Positions 53,596-62,824 of a DNA stretch of 64,000 bases are shown piece by piece. The position numbers and the translations under genes are program-made. Every line of letters begins with the position of its first letter. The stretch's first letter is position 1. This DNA is from an uncultured Aliivibrio sp. (GTDB taxonomy: Bacteria; Pseudomonadota; Gammaproteobacteria; Enterobacterales; Vibrionaceae). Location of the stretch: positions 16,487 through 80,486 of the forward strand of contig NZ_CAMLHO010000015.1 of the NCBI RefSeq assembly GCF_946479765.1. Direction: 5' to 3'. The notes under the pieces were generated by a model that saw only the letters and a list, made by a program, of their open reading frames with translations, made no database searches and had not been told where the DNA came from.

Positions 53596-54234
53596 ATGAA
53601 AGTTTGGGATTTACCAACACGTCTATATCACTGGCTTCAAGCTGTGCTTTTTATCGGATTAGCTGCAACAGGATTCAATGGCGAAGGTCCACATATTTAT
53701 TTAGGCTTAGCGCTTTTTACACTTATTATGTGGCGCATTGTATGGGGATTTATTGGCAGTGATACGAGTCGTTTTAAACAATTTATTGCTTCTCCAAAGC
53801 GAACTATTGCTTATTTATTAGGAAAAGAACCATCAAAAGCTGGTCATAATCCAGCAGGATCTTGGATGGTAATCTCAATGATAACCACTTTATTTATTCA
53901 ATGTATATCAGGGTTAATTCTTGCGGGAATATTTGATCATATTCCTTATACAGAGAGCATACTTAATGATGATGTATTTGATGCGGTTATTATTATTCAT
54001 GGTATTTGTGCTCGATTACTTCCTGCTCTCGTTGGTTTCCACCTATTCGCCATTTTATTTTACAAACTACACGCAAAACCTCTTGTTTGGGCAATGATCA
54101 CTGGGGTTCAAAAAAAGGTATCTCACTACCAATTACACTCAAATATTGTATTTGCCTCTAATAAACGCGCTTTATTGGTGTTTGTTGCCGTGGGATTAGT
54201 TACCATTACAATAGTTGCAACATCACAGGTATAA
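53596..54234 (+). CDS. Cytochrome b561-type membrane cytochrome
   Basis: A 212-residue inner-membrane b-type cytochrome (PF01292 type) with four to five helices. It starts MKVWDLPTRLYHWLQA, with the first axial His, and has further His in GPHIYLGLALF, IIIHGICARLL and LVGFHLFAI. It passes electrons between the quinone pool and a c-type partner, here most likely the divergently encoded cytochrome c'. AGGAAC precedes ATG. Followed after four bases by a MarR gene. Confidence 0.88.
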   Translation: MKVWDLPTRLYHWLQAVLFIGLAATGFNGEGPHIYLGLALFTLIMWRIVWGFIGSDTSRFKQFIASPKRTIAYLLGKEPSKAGHNPAGSWMVISMITTLFIQCISGLILAGIFDHIPYTESILNDDVFDAVIIIHGICARLLPALVGFHLFAILFYKLHAKPLVWAMITGVQKKVSHYQLHSNIVFASNKRALLVFVAVGLVTITIVATSQV

Positions 54235-54238
54235 GTAG

Positions 54239-54667
54239 ATGAAAGAAGAATTTGATCGTCAAAGTAGTTTCGGTTGGATGGTAAATGTTATTGCCAATAA
54301 AGCATCAAAAGCTTTTGAAGCAGAGTTAAAACAACATGGATTAACCGTTGCATTATGGCCAACCATGATGTGTTTATGGGAAGAAGAAGGAGTAACACAA
54401 CGTGATATTGCAGAAAAATCAAAGGTAGAAAACTCTACCACCACCCGAACCTTAGATAAATTAGAAAAATTGGGATTAGTAGAACGACAAGCCGATCCAA
54501 ACAGTCGCCGTTCATTCCGCATTTATCTTACGGATGCAGGAAGAGAACTAAAAGAAACATTATTGCCAGTTCCCGTCAAAGTGAACAAAGACATGCTAGA
54601 TTCTTTAGATCTTGATGAACAAAAAAAGATGATCCGTTTACTGCAAAAAATGGTTGCCTCGATATAA
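54239..54667 (+). CDS. MarR-family regulator of the cytochrome locus
   Basis: A 142-residue MarR-type repressor: HTH VTQRDIAEKSKVENSTTTRTLDKLEKLG and wing QADPNSRRSFRIYLT. Its gene lies four bases after b561, so the two are one operon, and the 46-bp palindrome upstream is the natural autorepression site. No Cys in the DNA-binding half suggests a ligand rather than thiol oxidation, though Cys elsewhere (Cys41 region, MMCLWEE) might act. Signal unknown. Confidence 0.87.
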   Translation: MKEEFDRQSSFGWMVNVIANKASKAFEAELKQHGLTVALWPTMMCLWEEEGVTQRDIAEKSKVENSTTTRTLDKLEKLGLVERQADPNSRRSFRIYLTDAGRELKETLLPVPVKVNKDMLDSLDLDEQKKMIRLLQKMVASI

Positions 54668-54688
54668 CTCCTCTATCAAAAAACACCT

Positions 54689-54720
54689 AAAAATAGCCCA
54701 ATATAAATGGGCTGTTTTTA
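54689..54720 (+). terminator. Terminator after MarR gene
   Basis: TAAAAATAGCCCA and TGGGCTGTTTTTA pair around ATATAAA, ending in T-run, 22 bases after the stop. Confidence 0.85.
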
Positions 54721-54932
54721 TAAATATCAACTCAATTAACTTCCAAAAAATAATAAGTGCCCTAATCTATCTTTCTCACAATAAAACATAGCACACTAAT
54801 TAAAATAAAAGCATAAACCGCGATAAAGCTCACATTAACAGGCTACAAAAAGCGATTTATCGGCGTTTAACTTGCTTTATCACCCCTAAAAATGCCAATA
54901 ATAAAAAGGAATTTAATTAGAGCACAAAGGAT

Positions 54933-55478
54933 ATGTATTTGCATATGACTATTGCAGCGCCCAGAATCTTGTGTTCAAACATGGATATTGAACCCAGTAA
55001 AAGATGGACATTTAGAGAACCTTCAAGGACAGACGGTGACGATGTTTACACATTGATCACCGAGTGCCCGCCTCTTGATATTAACTCTTCATACTGTAAT
55101 TTTCTTCAATCTACACATTTCAGTAAGACCTGCGTTTTAGCAGAGAAAGACGGCAATCTTGCTGGTTTTATCTCTGGTTACCATAAGCCTGATGATCCAA
55201 AAACATTGTTCATTTGGCAAGTCGCAGTCTCTCCCCGCTATCGAGGTAAAGGTTTAGCTTACTCCATGCTAAATGAGCTTTTACAGCGCAAAAACCTCAA
55301 GCACACCGAATTCTTAGAAACGACGATAACTAAAGCCAATGACGCCTCTTGGTCACTATTTAAAAAGCTGGATGCCAAGCATGGTGACCAAGGTGAAGTT
55401 ACGACGTTTCTAGACAAAGAAGCTCATTTCAAAGGCAAGCACGATACTGAATATTTGTATCGTATCGCTCTAAAATAA
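54933..55478 (+). CDS. ectA: Diaminobutyrate acetyltransferase
   Basis: A 181-residue GNAT enzyme that acetylates L-2,4-diaminobutyrate, the second step of ectoine synthesis. Family blocks: TFREPSRTDGDDVYTLITECPPLDINSSYCNFL, then GFISGYHKP and the acetyl-CoA loop VSPRYRGKGLAYSML. The start is uncertain: ATG 54933 has AAAGG only two bases away, ATG 54945 is fourteen bases from it. First gene of ectABC-ask. Confidence 0.95.
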   Translation: MYLHMTIAAPRILCSNMDIEPSKRWTFREPSRTDGDDVYTLITECPPLDINSSYCNFLQSTHFSKTCVLAEKDGNLAGFISGYHKPDDPKTLFIWQVAVSPRYRGKGLAYSMLNELLQRKNLKHTEFLETTITKANDASWSLFKKLDAKHGDQGEVTTFLDKEAHFKGKHDTEYLYRIALK

Positions 55479-55502
55479 ATAGGAATCATAAACGGACTCA
55501 TC

Positions 55503-56768
55503 ATGAATATTTTCAAGAAGCAAGAATCAAAAGTACGTTCATACTCAAACAGTTTTCCAGTTATCTTTCAAAAGGCAAAAGGATGTTGGCTAGAAACCGA
55601 AAACGGCGAACGTTACTTAGACTTCCTTGCTGGAGCCGGATCACTCAACTACGGTCACAACAACCCAGTCTTAAAGCAAGCTTTACTTGAATACATCGAA
55701 ACAGATGGTATTACGCATGGCTTAGATATGCACTCAAGTGCAAAAGCCACTTTCTTGAATGCATTGACGAACTACATTCTAGAACCTAGAGATCTAGATT
55801 ATAAAGTTCAGTTTACCGGTCCTACTGGTACCAATGCCGTTGAGGCCGCTTTAAAACTGGCACGTAAAGTTACCAACCGAACGAACATTGTTGCCTTTAC
55901 TAACGGTTTTCACGGTTGTACTGCAGGAGCATTAGCAGCAACAGGTAACCAACATCATCGTCAAGGTGCAGGTGTCAGCTTAAACAACATCACTCGCATT
56001 CCTTTTGAAGGCTATGCGGATATTGATGGACTTAATCTGTTCGAAACCATGCTTTCAGATAACTCAAGTGGTTTAGATAAACCTGCTGCAGTGCTTTTAG
56101 AAACAGTACAAGGTGAAGGTGGATTAAACGTCGCATCAAATCAATGGCTACAGCGTTTAAGCAAGATTTGTAAAGCCAACGATATTCTTATGATTGTTGA
56201 TGATATCCAAGCTGGCTGTGGTCGTACGGGTACTTTCTTTAGCTTTGAGCCATCAGGTATTAAGCCAGATATGGTTACGCTGTCTAAATCAATTGGTGGC
56301 TACGGTTTACCAATGGCGATTGTTTTACTTAAGCCTGAATTAGACCAATGGAAACCAGGCGAGCACAACGGTACTTTTCGTGGTAACAACCACGCTTTTA
56401 TTACCGCAGCTAAAGCTCTGGAGATTTACTGGGCAAACTCAGATTTTGAAACACACATCAAACAGTGCTCTCAGAAAGTCAGTGAGGTAATTCAGCGCTC
56501 AGTAAAACGCTATCCTAAATTGTTTGTACAGCAAAAAGGTCGCGGCATGATGATTGGTATTGAATGTAAAGACGGCATTATCTCAAGTGATATTGCTAAA
56601 AATTGCTTTAAAAACGGTATGATCATTGAAACCGCAGGTCCTTCAGATGAAGTGGTAAAGTTCTTCTGTCCATTGACGATTACTGAAGCGGAATTAGAGC
56701 AAGGCTTAACTATCTTTGAAAATGCAATTGATAACATTGCAGAAAAACACTTCAAAAAAGCATCTTAA
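55503..56768 (+). CDS. ectB: Diaminobutyrate-2-oxoglutarate transaminase
   Basis: A 421-residue class III PLP aminotransferase that makes diaminobutyrate from aspartate semialdehyde, the first committed step to ectoine. The N-terminal [15 protein letters not shown] and [17 protein letters not shown] are typical of EctB; the PLP Lys lies in [12 protein letters not shown] and the cofactor Asp in [13 protein letters not shown]. Follows ectA by 24 bases. Confidence 0.97.
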   Translation: MNIFKKQESKVRSYSNSFPVIFQKAKGCWLETENGERYLDFLAGAGSLNYGHNNPVLKQALLEYIETDGITHGLDMHSSAKATFLNALTNYILEPRDLDYKVQFTGPTGTNAVEAALKLARKVTNRTNIVAFTNGFHGCTAGALAATGNQHHRQGAGVSLNNITRIPFEGYADIDGLNLFETMLSDNSSGLDKPAAVLLETVQGEGGLNVASNQWLQRLSKICKANDILMIVDDIQAGCGRTGTFFSFEPSGIKPDMVTLSKSIGGYGLPMAIVLLKPELDQWKPGEHNGTFRGNNHAFITAAKALEIYWANSDFETHIKQCSQKVSEVIQRSVKRYPKLFVQQKGRGMMIGIECKDGIISSDIAKNCFKNGMIIETAGPSDEVVKFFCPLTITEAELEQGLTIFENAIDNIAEKHFKKAS

Positions 56769-56782
56769 TCAGGGACGAAACA

Positions 56783-57169
56783 ATGATTGTTAGAACACTA
56801 GACGAATGTCGTGACAGCGAACGACGCGTAGCATCAGAAACATGGGAAAGCGTAAGAATGTTGTTGAAAGATGACAACATGGGCTTCTCGTTTCACATCA
56901 CGACAATTTACGAAAATACTGAAACGCATATTCATTACAAGAACCACTTAGAATCAGTATATTGCATAAGTGGCGAAGGCGAAATTGAAGTCATTGGCGG
57001 TGAAACTTACCCAATAAAACCAGGAACTTTATACATTCTTGATAAGCATGACGAACACTACCTACGTGCTTATAAAAATAAAGAAATGGTCATGGCGTGT
57101 GTTTTCAATCCACCAATCACTGGTGCTGAAGTTCACGATGAAAATGGCGTCTACCCTATCCTAGATTAA
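56783..57169 (+). CDS. ectC: Ectoine synthase
   Basis: A 128-residue cupin that closes the ring of N-gamma-acetyldiaminobutyrate to ectoine. [16 protein letters not shown] at the start, metal-binding [20 protein letters not shown] with conserved His and Glu, and KHDEHYLRA are typical. AGGGACG precedes ATG. A hairpin separates it from the aspartokinase gene. Confidence 0.97.
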   Translation: MIVRTLDECRDSERRVASETWESVRMLLKDDNMGFSFHITTIYENTETHIHYKNHLESVYCISGEGEIEVIGGETYPIKPGTLYILDKHDEHYLRAYKNKEMVMACVFNPPITGAEVHDENGVYPILD

Positions 57170-57186
57170 TCATATCCTTCTATTTA

Positions 57187-57224
57187 TACCAACTTGACTC
57201 ATTAACAAATGGTTCAAGTTGGTA
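57187..57224 (+). terminator. Hairpin between ectC and the aspartokinase gene
   Basis: TACCAACTTGA and TCAAGTTGGTA form an 11-bp stem around a 16-base loop. The sequence after it is only partly T-rich (CTCTATTTT), so it probably attenuates or protects rather than fully terminates. Confidence 0.65.
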
Positions 57225-57254
57225 CTCTATTTTAAAGTCAAAAAGGACTTACCC

Positions 57255-58682
57255 ATGACTTATACCGTAGAAAAAATCGGCGGTACATCTATGACGGCGT
57301 TTGATGCCGTTTTAGATAACATATTCCTTCGCCCAACCAATCCATATAACCGTGTTTTTGTTGTATCTGCCTACGGCGGAATTACCGACTCACTGCTTGA
57401 GTGCAAAAAAACAGGCAAACCGGGTGTCTATAAACTTATCGCTAAACGTGATGACAGTTGGGATGAAGCATTAGAATACGTAAAAAATCGTATGTTACTT
57501 ACTAATGAACACCTTTTTATCGACCCATTAAATCGTTTAAGAGCGGATAAATTTATTTGCTCACGAATTGATGAAGCCAAAAATTGTATCTCAAACATTC
57601 TTGAAACCTGCCAGTACGGTCAATTTTCACTGCGTCGATATTTACCGCAAGTTCGTGAATTTCTGTCTTCTATTGGTGAAGCTCATAGCGCCTTTAATAC
57701 GGCATTGAAGCTTAAAACGGTTGGTATTAACGCGAAGTTCGTCGATCTATCTGGTTGGGATAATCAAATACCTAGAACATTAGATGAAACTATTACTGAT
57801 GTATTTAAAGATATTGATGTGACAACAGAACTGCCAATCGTTACGGGTTATGCTTACTGCAAAGAAGGCTTAATGGGCACTTATGATCGCGGTTATAGTG
57901 AAATGACCTTTAGTCGCATCGCGTCACTTACGAATGCTGATTTGGCGATAATTCATAAAGAGTATCATTTAAGCTCTGCCGATCCCCGTGTTGTGGGTAC
58001 TGATAAAGTATTCCCGATTGGACGCACCAATTACGATGTTGCAGACCAATTAGCAAGCTTAGGGATGGAAGCCATTCACCCAAATGCCGCAGCAGGGCTT
58101 CGTGAAAGTAACATTGAAATCCAAATTAAAAATACCTTTGAGCCTGAGCACAAAGGCACGTTAATTTCATCAGATTATCAACCAGAAACTAATAAAGTTG
58201 AGATTATTGCAGGCAAAGAGAAAGTGTTTGCTTTGCATTTATTTGATCAGGCGATGGTGGGACAAGTTGATAACGTAGGTTATGAACTAATGGAAATTAT
58301 CTCAGATGCCCAAGTTAGTTTAATTGGTAAAGAAATGAATGCCAATTCAATTACCTACTATCTTGGCGGAAGTACTGAGAACCTTAATAAGCTGCTATAC
58401 AAAGCAGAAAAACGCTATCCAAAAGCCTCTATTACAGGACGTATGGTTGCGTTAATTTCGGTGATTGGTTCACAAATCGACACCAACAAAGCATTGGCAA
58501 AAGGTGTTTTATCATTGATGAATAATGACGTAACGCCTGTCGCTCTGCATGCTTCTATGCGTAACGTAAATGTGCAATTTGTGGTAAGCGATAAAGATTA
58601 TCAAAAGGCTATCCGAGCGCTCCACCACGAGTTCTGTGAAGAAACAGAAACAACACAAGTAAAAACAAGTCAGGTTGCTTAA
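57255..58682 (+). CDS. ask: Ectoine-specific aspartokinase
   Basis: A 475-residue aspartate kinase that feeds aspartyl phosphate into ectoine synthesis. The start at 57255, preceded by AAAAGGAC, gives the typical MTYTVEKIGGTSMTAFDAV. Kinase motifs KIGGTSM, VSAYGGITD, GRGYS-like DRGYSEMTFSRIA, then two ACT-type domains at about 320-460. The Ask_Ect class is specialised and less sensitive to feedback inhibition, as expected for a gene after ectC. Confidence 0.94.
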   Translation: MTYTVEKIGGTSMTAFDAVLDNIFLRPTNPYNRVFVVSAYGGITDSLLECKKTGKPGVYKLIAKRDDSWDEALEYVKNRMLLTNEHLFIDPLNRLRADKFICSRIDEAKNCISNILETCQYGQFSLRRYLPQVREFLSSIGEAHSAFNTALKLKTVGINAKFVDLSGWDNQIPRTLDETITDVFKDIDVTTELPIVTGYAYCKEGLMGTYDRGYSEMTFSRIASLTNADLAIIHKEYHLSSADPRVVGTDKVFPIGRTNYDVADQLASLGMEAIHPNAAAGLRESNIEIQIKNTFEPEHKGTLISSDYQPETNKVEIIAGKEKVFALHLFDQAMVGQVDNVGYELMEIISDAQVSLIGKEMNANSITYYLGGSTENLNKLLYKAEKRYPKASITGRMVALISVIGSQIDTNKALAKGVLSLMNNDVTPVALHASMRNVNVQFVVSDKDYQKAIRALHHEFCEETETTQVKTSQVA

Positions 58683-58694
58683 GATAAACATGGG

Positions 58695-58731
58695 ATCGCT
58701 AACTCACATTTGATGAGTTAGCGATTTTTTT
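58695..58731. terminator. Terminator of the ect operon
   Basis: A 12-bp perfect stem (ATCGCTAACTCA and complement), 7-base loop, and seven T, overlapping the end of the convergent LysR gene at 58718. Confidence 0.93.
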
Positions 58732-59605
58732 GACTCAACTTTTTCAGTGACGACAATAAATCTTCCAATACTGGGCCAGAACCATGACGACGTGACACCA
58801 AACACCCCATTGGTGTTAACCAACCATGAAACTCATGAGCAACTGGTAAGGCGACTAATTTCTTCTGCTCTATTAAACTCATCACCCCATCTTCAGGTAC
58901 CAGAGCCCATCCTACACCGTGGCAAGCAAGTTCTATTAAGGTTTGATGAGTATTGGCATACCACAGCTTTGAGCTTATCCCATAACTGAACCACAGCTCT
59001 TTACGATCTGAACTACGATGTACCAATTGGCGATGCCCTTTTAGCGCAGTATCGCTCACCAGAGGCAAAGTGACTAAAGCATGATCAGGTGCAGCCACAG
59101 TCAAAAAGCGAGCTTGACCTAATGTGAAGAAATCCATATCCACTTTAAGCTTACCATCAGCATAGACAATACCTACCTGTGCCTTCCCTTCTCTAACCAA
59201 CTCTTCAACATCAAAAGTGGAAGTAGTGATGATTTCTACATCAGTTACTGGGAATTTATCAGCCAATTCTACCAAAATTTGTAATACATCGTCATTCATT
59301 AAGCTCTCATCAATAGCGATAACCAACTCATGCTCATACTCTCTTTCTAACGATTCTACCTTTTGATCAAAATACTTCTGCTGGTGCAAAATAGATTGAG
59401 CAATCGGCAATAACGCTTTGCCTTTCTCTGTCAGTACTGGCGTATTTTTCTCGCGGTTAAACAGCTCTTGGTTAATTGATATTTCTAAATTGGCGATAGC
59501 TTGACTGACACCTGATTGAGCGCGCTTTAATTGACGAGCCGCTGCCGAGAACGATCCACACTCACACACGGTGACAAATATTTTTAATTGCTCAAAACTG
59601 TACAT
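58718..59605 (-). CDS. LysR-family regulator, divergent from PACE efflux gene
   Basis: A 295-residue LysR regulator. HTH: ECGSFSAAARQLKRAQSGVSQAIANLE. Effector domain from about 90. It is divergent from a PACE-type exporter, the standard pairing for AceR-like activators that sense biocides or polyamines. No clear ribosome-binding site before the ATG. A symmetric ATCACGA-T-TCGTGAT lies 36 bases upstream, with the T-N11-A form of LysR sites. Confidence 0.88.
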   Translation of the reverse strand: MYSFEQLKIFVTVCECGSFSAAARQLKRAQSGVSQAIANLEISINQELFNREKNTPVLTEKGKALLPIAQSILHQQKYFDQKVESLEREYEHELVIAIDESLMNDDVLQILVELADKFPVTDVEIITTSTFDVEELVREGKAQVGIVYADGKLKVDMDFFTLGQARFLTVAAPDHALVTLPLVSDTALKGHRQLVHRSSDRKELWFSYGISSKLWYANTHQTLIELACHGVGWALVPEDGVMSLIEQKKLVALPVAHEFHGWLTPMGCLVSRRHGSGPVLEDLLSSLKKLSQKNR

Positions 59606-59641
59606 GGCATTGGCTTAGTAAATGGTTCAAACGCCTAAGCT

Positions 59642-59656
59642 ATCACGATTCGTGAT
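59642..59656. promoter_or_regulatory. Candidate LysR box for the PACE gene
   Basis: ATCACGA, one T, TCGTGAT: a 15-bp symmetric site with T-N11-A pattern, between the divergent LysR and PACE genes. Confidence 0.6.
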
Positions 59657-59744
59657 GGCTGTTAACTTTATCTCTTTTATTCGCTCTCTATAATCGCTGA
59701 TTCATTATTTTTAAATGTATCAATAATCATTAAGAGTCATCGCT

Positions 59745-60182
59745 ATGAAAACAACTGAACGTATTTTCCACGCTGTATTATTTGAAGTATTGGCTGTATC
59801 ACTGTCTATCATTGGATTAGCTATTTTTACCAATCACGATGTTAGTTCTCTATCAGGAACGATGATAGTTGTTGCCACTATCGCTATGATGTGGAATTTT
59901 ATTTATAACTGGATTTTCGACCAATTCTTCACTGGCGAGAAAACACAACGCACCCTTTCTTTTCGTATATTCCACGTTGTATTGTTTGAATTAGGATTAC
60001 TGTTCGTTACTGTTCCTGTGATGGCTTACTTATTAAATGTGGGCATCTGGGAAGCCTTTGTCATGGATATAGGCGTAACTATCTTTATCACCATTTACGC
60101 ATTCACTTTTAACTGGGTATACGACAATGTAAGAGCCGTGTTGGTGAAAAGAATGGCAAGAGATGAATCAGTCACTGCGTGA
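59745..60182 (+). CDS. PACE-family efflux transporter
   Basis: A 145-residue inner-membrane exporter of the PACE family (AceI-like). It has four helices in two tandem bacterial transmembrane pair domains: RIFHAVLFEVLA with MWNFIYNWIFDQFF, and again RIFHVVLFELGL with FTFNWVYDNV. AceI exports chlorhexidine and short diamines; natural substrates here are probably polyamines, which is inference. Regulated most likely by the divergent LysR. Confidence 0.93.
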   Translation: MKTTERIFHAVLFEVLAVSLSIIGLAIFTNHDVSSLSGTMIVVATIAMMWNFIYNWIFDQFFTGEKTQRTLSFRIFHVVLFELGLLFVTVPVMAYLLNVGIWEAFVMDIGVTIFITIYAFTFNWVYDNVRAVLVKRMARDESVTA

Positions 60183-60214
60183 TACATTGGATGTGATGTA
60201 GAGAGCTAGATAGT

Positions 60215-60243
60215 AAACAACCCGCTGATGGCGGGTTGTTTTT
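60215..60243 (+). terminator. Terminator after PACE gene
   Basis: AAACAACCCGC and GCGGGTTGTTT pair around TGATG, followed by T-run. Confidence 0.92.
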
Positions 60244-60438
60244 AGGATTAGCTGTATTCCTTTTTGAGTCAATGTAGAGCAGGGCTAACTCGTTTATGTC
60301 CCGAAGTTAGCTAGAGCAATATTGAACCTGATTTCAAGCCCCGCAATTTCACTTACTTTTTTTCATATCTAGAGCTCTAATTATATGACCAAATTTTCTA
60401 ATACTGTATTGATGCAGTTGAAAGGATTTTTTTGAGGC

Positions 60439-61013
60439 TTACACTGCCTTAGCAACAACGCCAAACGTTGTGCTATTCACCTCTTCTACATCAAAACCAT
60501 TAATAAAGTCAACCACTTCAAAACCATTCGCTTTCAACTCATTTTGAATACTTTGGTGAGTAAAGTATTGCAGCCAGTTATACATATCCCATGTTCGGTT
60601 ATTCTCAACAATGGTGTAGTGATCAAGTGATATTTGCTCATCTTGATAACTAAAAGCATTATGGAAGACATAATGAAGTTCTTCAGACCAAAAATTTCCC
60701 ATATAGTATGGGCCAAAAGCTGATTTCTCAGTAAACCCACCACTTTTGCGCCAAGGGTTGCATATTTTTCTGCGTACAGACCGGGGCCACAGCCAAGATC
60801 ACACACAGATTTTCCATTAAGTTTAAACTTGCTATCAAGCCAGTTCACCACTCTCTCAATCGCAATTAAAGGACGAGATGCCATCGGGGTTTCTTGGCAT
60901 AAATGTGCTTGAAGCATTTGATTAGCTAAGTACGGTTCTGTCCACAATTGCTTAGCTGTGTATTTTGAAAATGGTGAGGGTTTTTCATGGATATTAACGA
61001 GTTCTTTATACAT
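60439..61013 (-). pseudogene. SAM methyltransferase with internal deletion and frameshift
   Basis: Two pieces of one methyltransferase in different frames. The 5' piece (from 61013) has NGKSVCDLGCGPGLYAEKYA, the SAM-binding motif I, and ends after GAKVVG. The 3' piece (GFTEKSAFGPYY onward through NNRTWDMYNWLQYFTHQSI to FGVVAKAV) begins immediately after in another frame. The stretch that should hold motifs II and III is missing, so a large internal deletion near 60765 removed the core of the fold. Not expected to work. Confidence 0.8.
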
Positions 61014-61099
61014 GTATTGGTTCTCTAATAAGAGCAACTTAGGTTAAGCGCCATATTAAACAGTGAAGAAAGTGCTGTATTGAACAAATCGGACACTAT

Positions 61100-61873
61100 T
61101 TAGAAAAGCAGTTCTGTCGTTAGAATTTTGCGAAGATGGATCGGTGTCTTACCCATATGATTTTTAATATCTCTTGTCATATTAGATTGGTCTGAGAAGC
61201 CACAATTTAGAGCAATATCTGAAATTGTATAATGGGGAGTGGTCAGTTGGATAATGACGTTTTTCACCCGAAGTATTGAAGAGTACTGCTTAGGTGACAG
61301 TCCAATCGCTTGAGTGAAATGTCGGTTAATTGTTCGCTCTGATACCGCCAGTTCGCAAGCTATGTCACTAATCGCCATGGTTCCATGACCATGAGCCATC
61401 AAGCTCAGAGCCTCTCCAATCATAGAAGAGTTGAATTGAGGTACAGCGGCAATGACATGCCGGTTTATCTCAGTAATTAAATGTTTGATGCTTCTTTTAT
61501 CATCACAGATCTTCTCAACCCAAGGGACATAGCCCATCACATGGCTATCGTACTGAATCCGGCCTGTAATGAGTGGCAAGGGAACTTGTAGAATAGAGCC
61601 TGCAAGACCGGCTCTTAGTCGTAGCCCTATAAATCCTTGATAAGGTGCAATGTTTATTGAATGAGCTTTGGTAAATGCAGGGGATATTATAGGTCGAATA
61701 TTCGTCAGGCATCCATTGGCTTTGATATAAAAAGTAAAAATAAGATCGGCACGACCATCTGGCACAATATAGTGCTGGCTTCCAAAGCTATTAAAGTATG
61801 TCCATACTGCCTCGACACTAGGGCTCTCAAGCGCATCTATTTCAATTTCGTTGAAGCCGAATTCTAGAGTCAT
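61100..61873 (-). CDS. AraC-family regulator
   Basis: A 257-residue regulator with an N-terminal domain of about 150 residues and the C-terminal double HTH of AraC/XylS (about 165-250: MAISDIACELAVSERTINRHFTQAIGLSPKQYSSILR, then YTISDIALNCGFSDQSNMTRDIKNHMGKTPIHLRK). The N-terminal part begins like DUF6597-type sensor domains of such regulators. Its targets are not clear: the methyltransferase downstream is dead. Likely an accessory gene. Confidence 0.85.
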   Translation of the reverse strand: MTLEFGFNEIEIDALESPSVEAVWTYFNSFGSQHYIVPDGRADLIFTFYIKANGCLTNIRPIISPAFTKAHSINIAPYQGFIGLRLRAGLAGSILQVPLPLITGRIQYDSHVMGYVPWVEKICDDKRSIKHLITEINRHVIAAVPQFNSSMIGEALSLMAHGHGTMAISDIACELAVSERTINRHFTQAIGLSPKQYSSILRVKNVIIQLTTPHYTISDIALNCGFSDQSNMTRDIKNHMGKTPIHLRKILTTELLF

Positions 61874-62336
61874 AGAAAAAGTGAACCTAAGTAATTAGTC
61901 ATGAATGTACTACATAAGCGTGAATGATAGCACTTTTTTTACCGTACTCACTGCCAATCAATGAGATCCATATTTATCGAAGAATTCGTTGCTGATTTAG
62001 TTAGATGTGAACGATGAAGACCTCTAGCTATTTACATTACCAGATATTATCCGGCGACCAATAGAAGAACTGAGTCTCCGATGTTTTTCAAGATAGTTGA
62101 CACTCTTTGCCTAAATTGAAGTGACCTTTTTCTTAGCTGGTGATCACGTTTTAATTCAAATATCGTTAAAATGAGTCCCCCCTGTGTCATTACTTCATTG
62201 TCATGTGACATAAAGGCAGACTCTAATGTTATTGATATTGCAAATACAATGGAGATCGATTTTTAGTGAACTTTATTAATTATTCATAGTCATAACTTAA
62301 ACTAAACTGTTTAGTTTAAGTTGCAGGATGTGATTT
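61874..62336. other. Intergenic region, 463 bases
   Basis: Between the divergent AraC-type gene and the small secreted-protein gene. It contains the 29-base symmetric site at 62294-62322. I found no coding frame with a ribosome-binding site. It may hold unrecognised debris of mobile DNA. Confidence 0.4.
62294..62322. promoter_or_regulatory. 29-base palindrome before small secreted-protein gene
   Basis: AACTTAAACTAAAC, one T, and the exact complement, lying 14 bases before the ATG at 62337 and just before the ribosome-binding site. It could be an operator, or a hairpin in the leader that limits translation. Confidence 0.6.
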
Positions 62337-62579
62337 ATGAAAAAAAAGATAAAAATACCAGTGTGCATAGTTTTTCTCGGACTTTCTTACCAAGTTGCAG
62401 CAGCAGATGGCGATTTTACGGGGAATATTAAATTTACTGAAAAAGGCTCTAATAGTATTCAACTTGAGCACTTTATTTTACCTAATACAGCTAAAAATTA
62501 TAATTCAGAAGTTAAAATTGTAGAAAATATTAAGCAATTAACATTTATGGAAAAACTTGAATCCGCTCGTGATAAGTGA
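62337..62579 (+). CDS. Small secreted protein, 80 residues
   Basis: Signal peptide MKKKIKIPVCIVFLGLSYQ with cleavage near AAA, then a polar mature part (DGDFTGNIKFTEKGSNSIQL and a charged end). AGGA lies upstream at a good distance. No family recognised, no Cys in the mature part. The stop codon is inside the left copy of an inverted repeat (62575), so the present C-terminus may have been created when that repeat arrived. Confidence 0.6.
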   Translation: MKKKIKIPVCIVFLGLSYQVAAADGDFTGNIKFTEKGSNSIQLEHFILPNTAKNYNSEVKIVENIKQLTFMEKLESARDK

Positions 62580-62641
62580 TTGATATTATGTAAAATGATA
62601 GGACTTAAATTCCCGATAACTTATTTGTAGGTACTTATTAA
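62575..62641 (+). repeat. About 67-bp inverted repeat, left copy
   Basis: Matches, in reverse complement, 63239-63306 with about ten differences over 67 bases. The conserved core reads CGATAACTT, then TTTGTAGGTACTTA; the outer end is GATTGATATTATG. The two copies enclose a small membrane-protein gene. Confidence 0.85.
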
Positions 62642-62824
62642 GTTTTAATTTCAGTTTTTTCTTAAAATTGGAATAACTTTAATTGCGATGTAATTTTAAG
62701 GCAGTGACTTTATTTCCTTAGTTTACCTTGATTTTTTGGTTATTTTTACGGCGATTTTTCTAATGATATATTTTAAGTTAGATTTAACAATAATGTTTAT
62801 GTTTAATATGTATAGGGAGAATAA

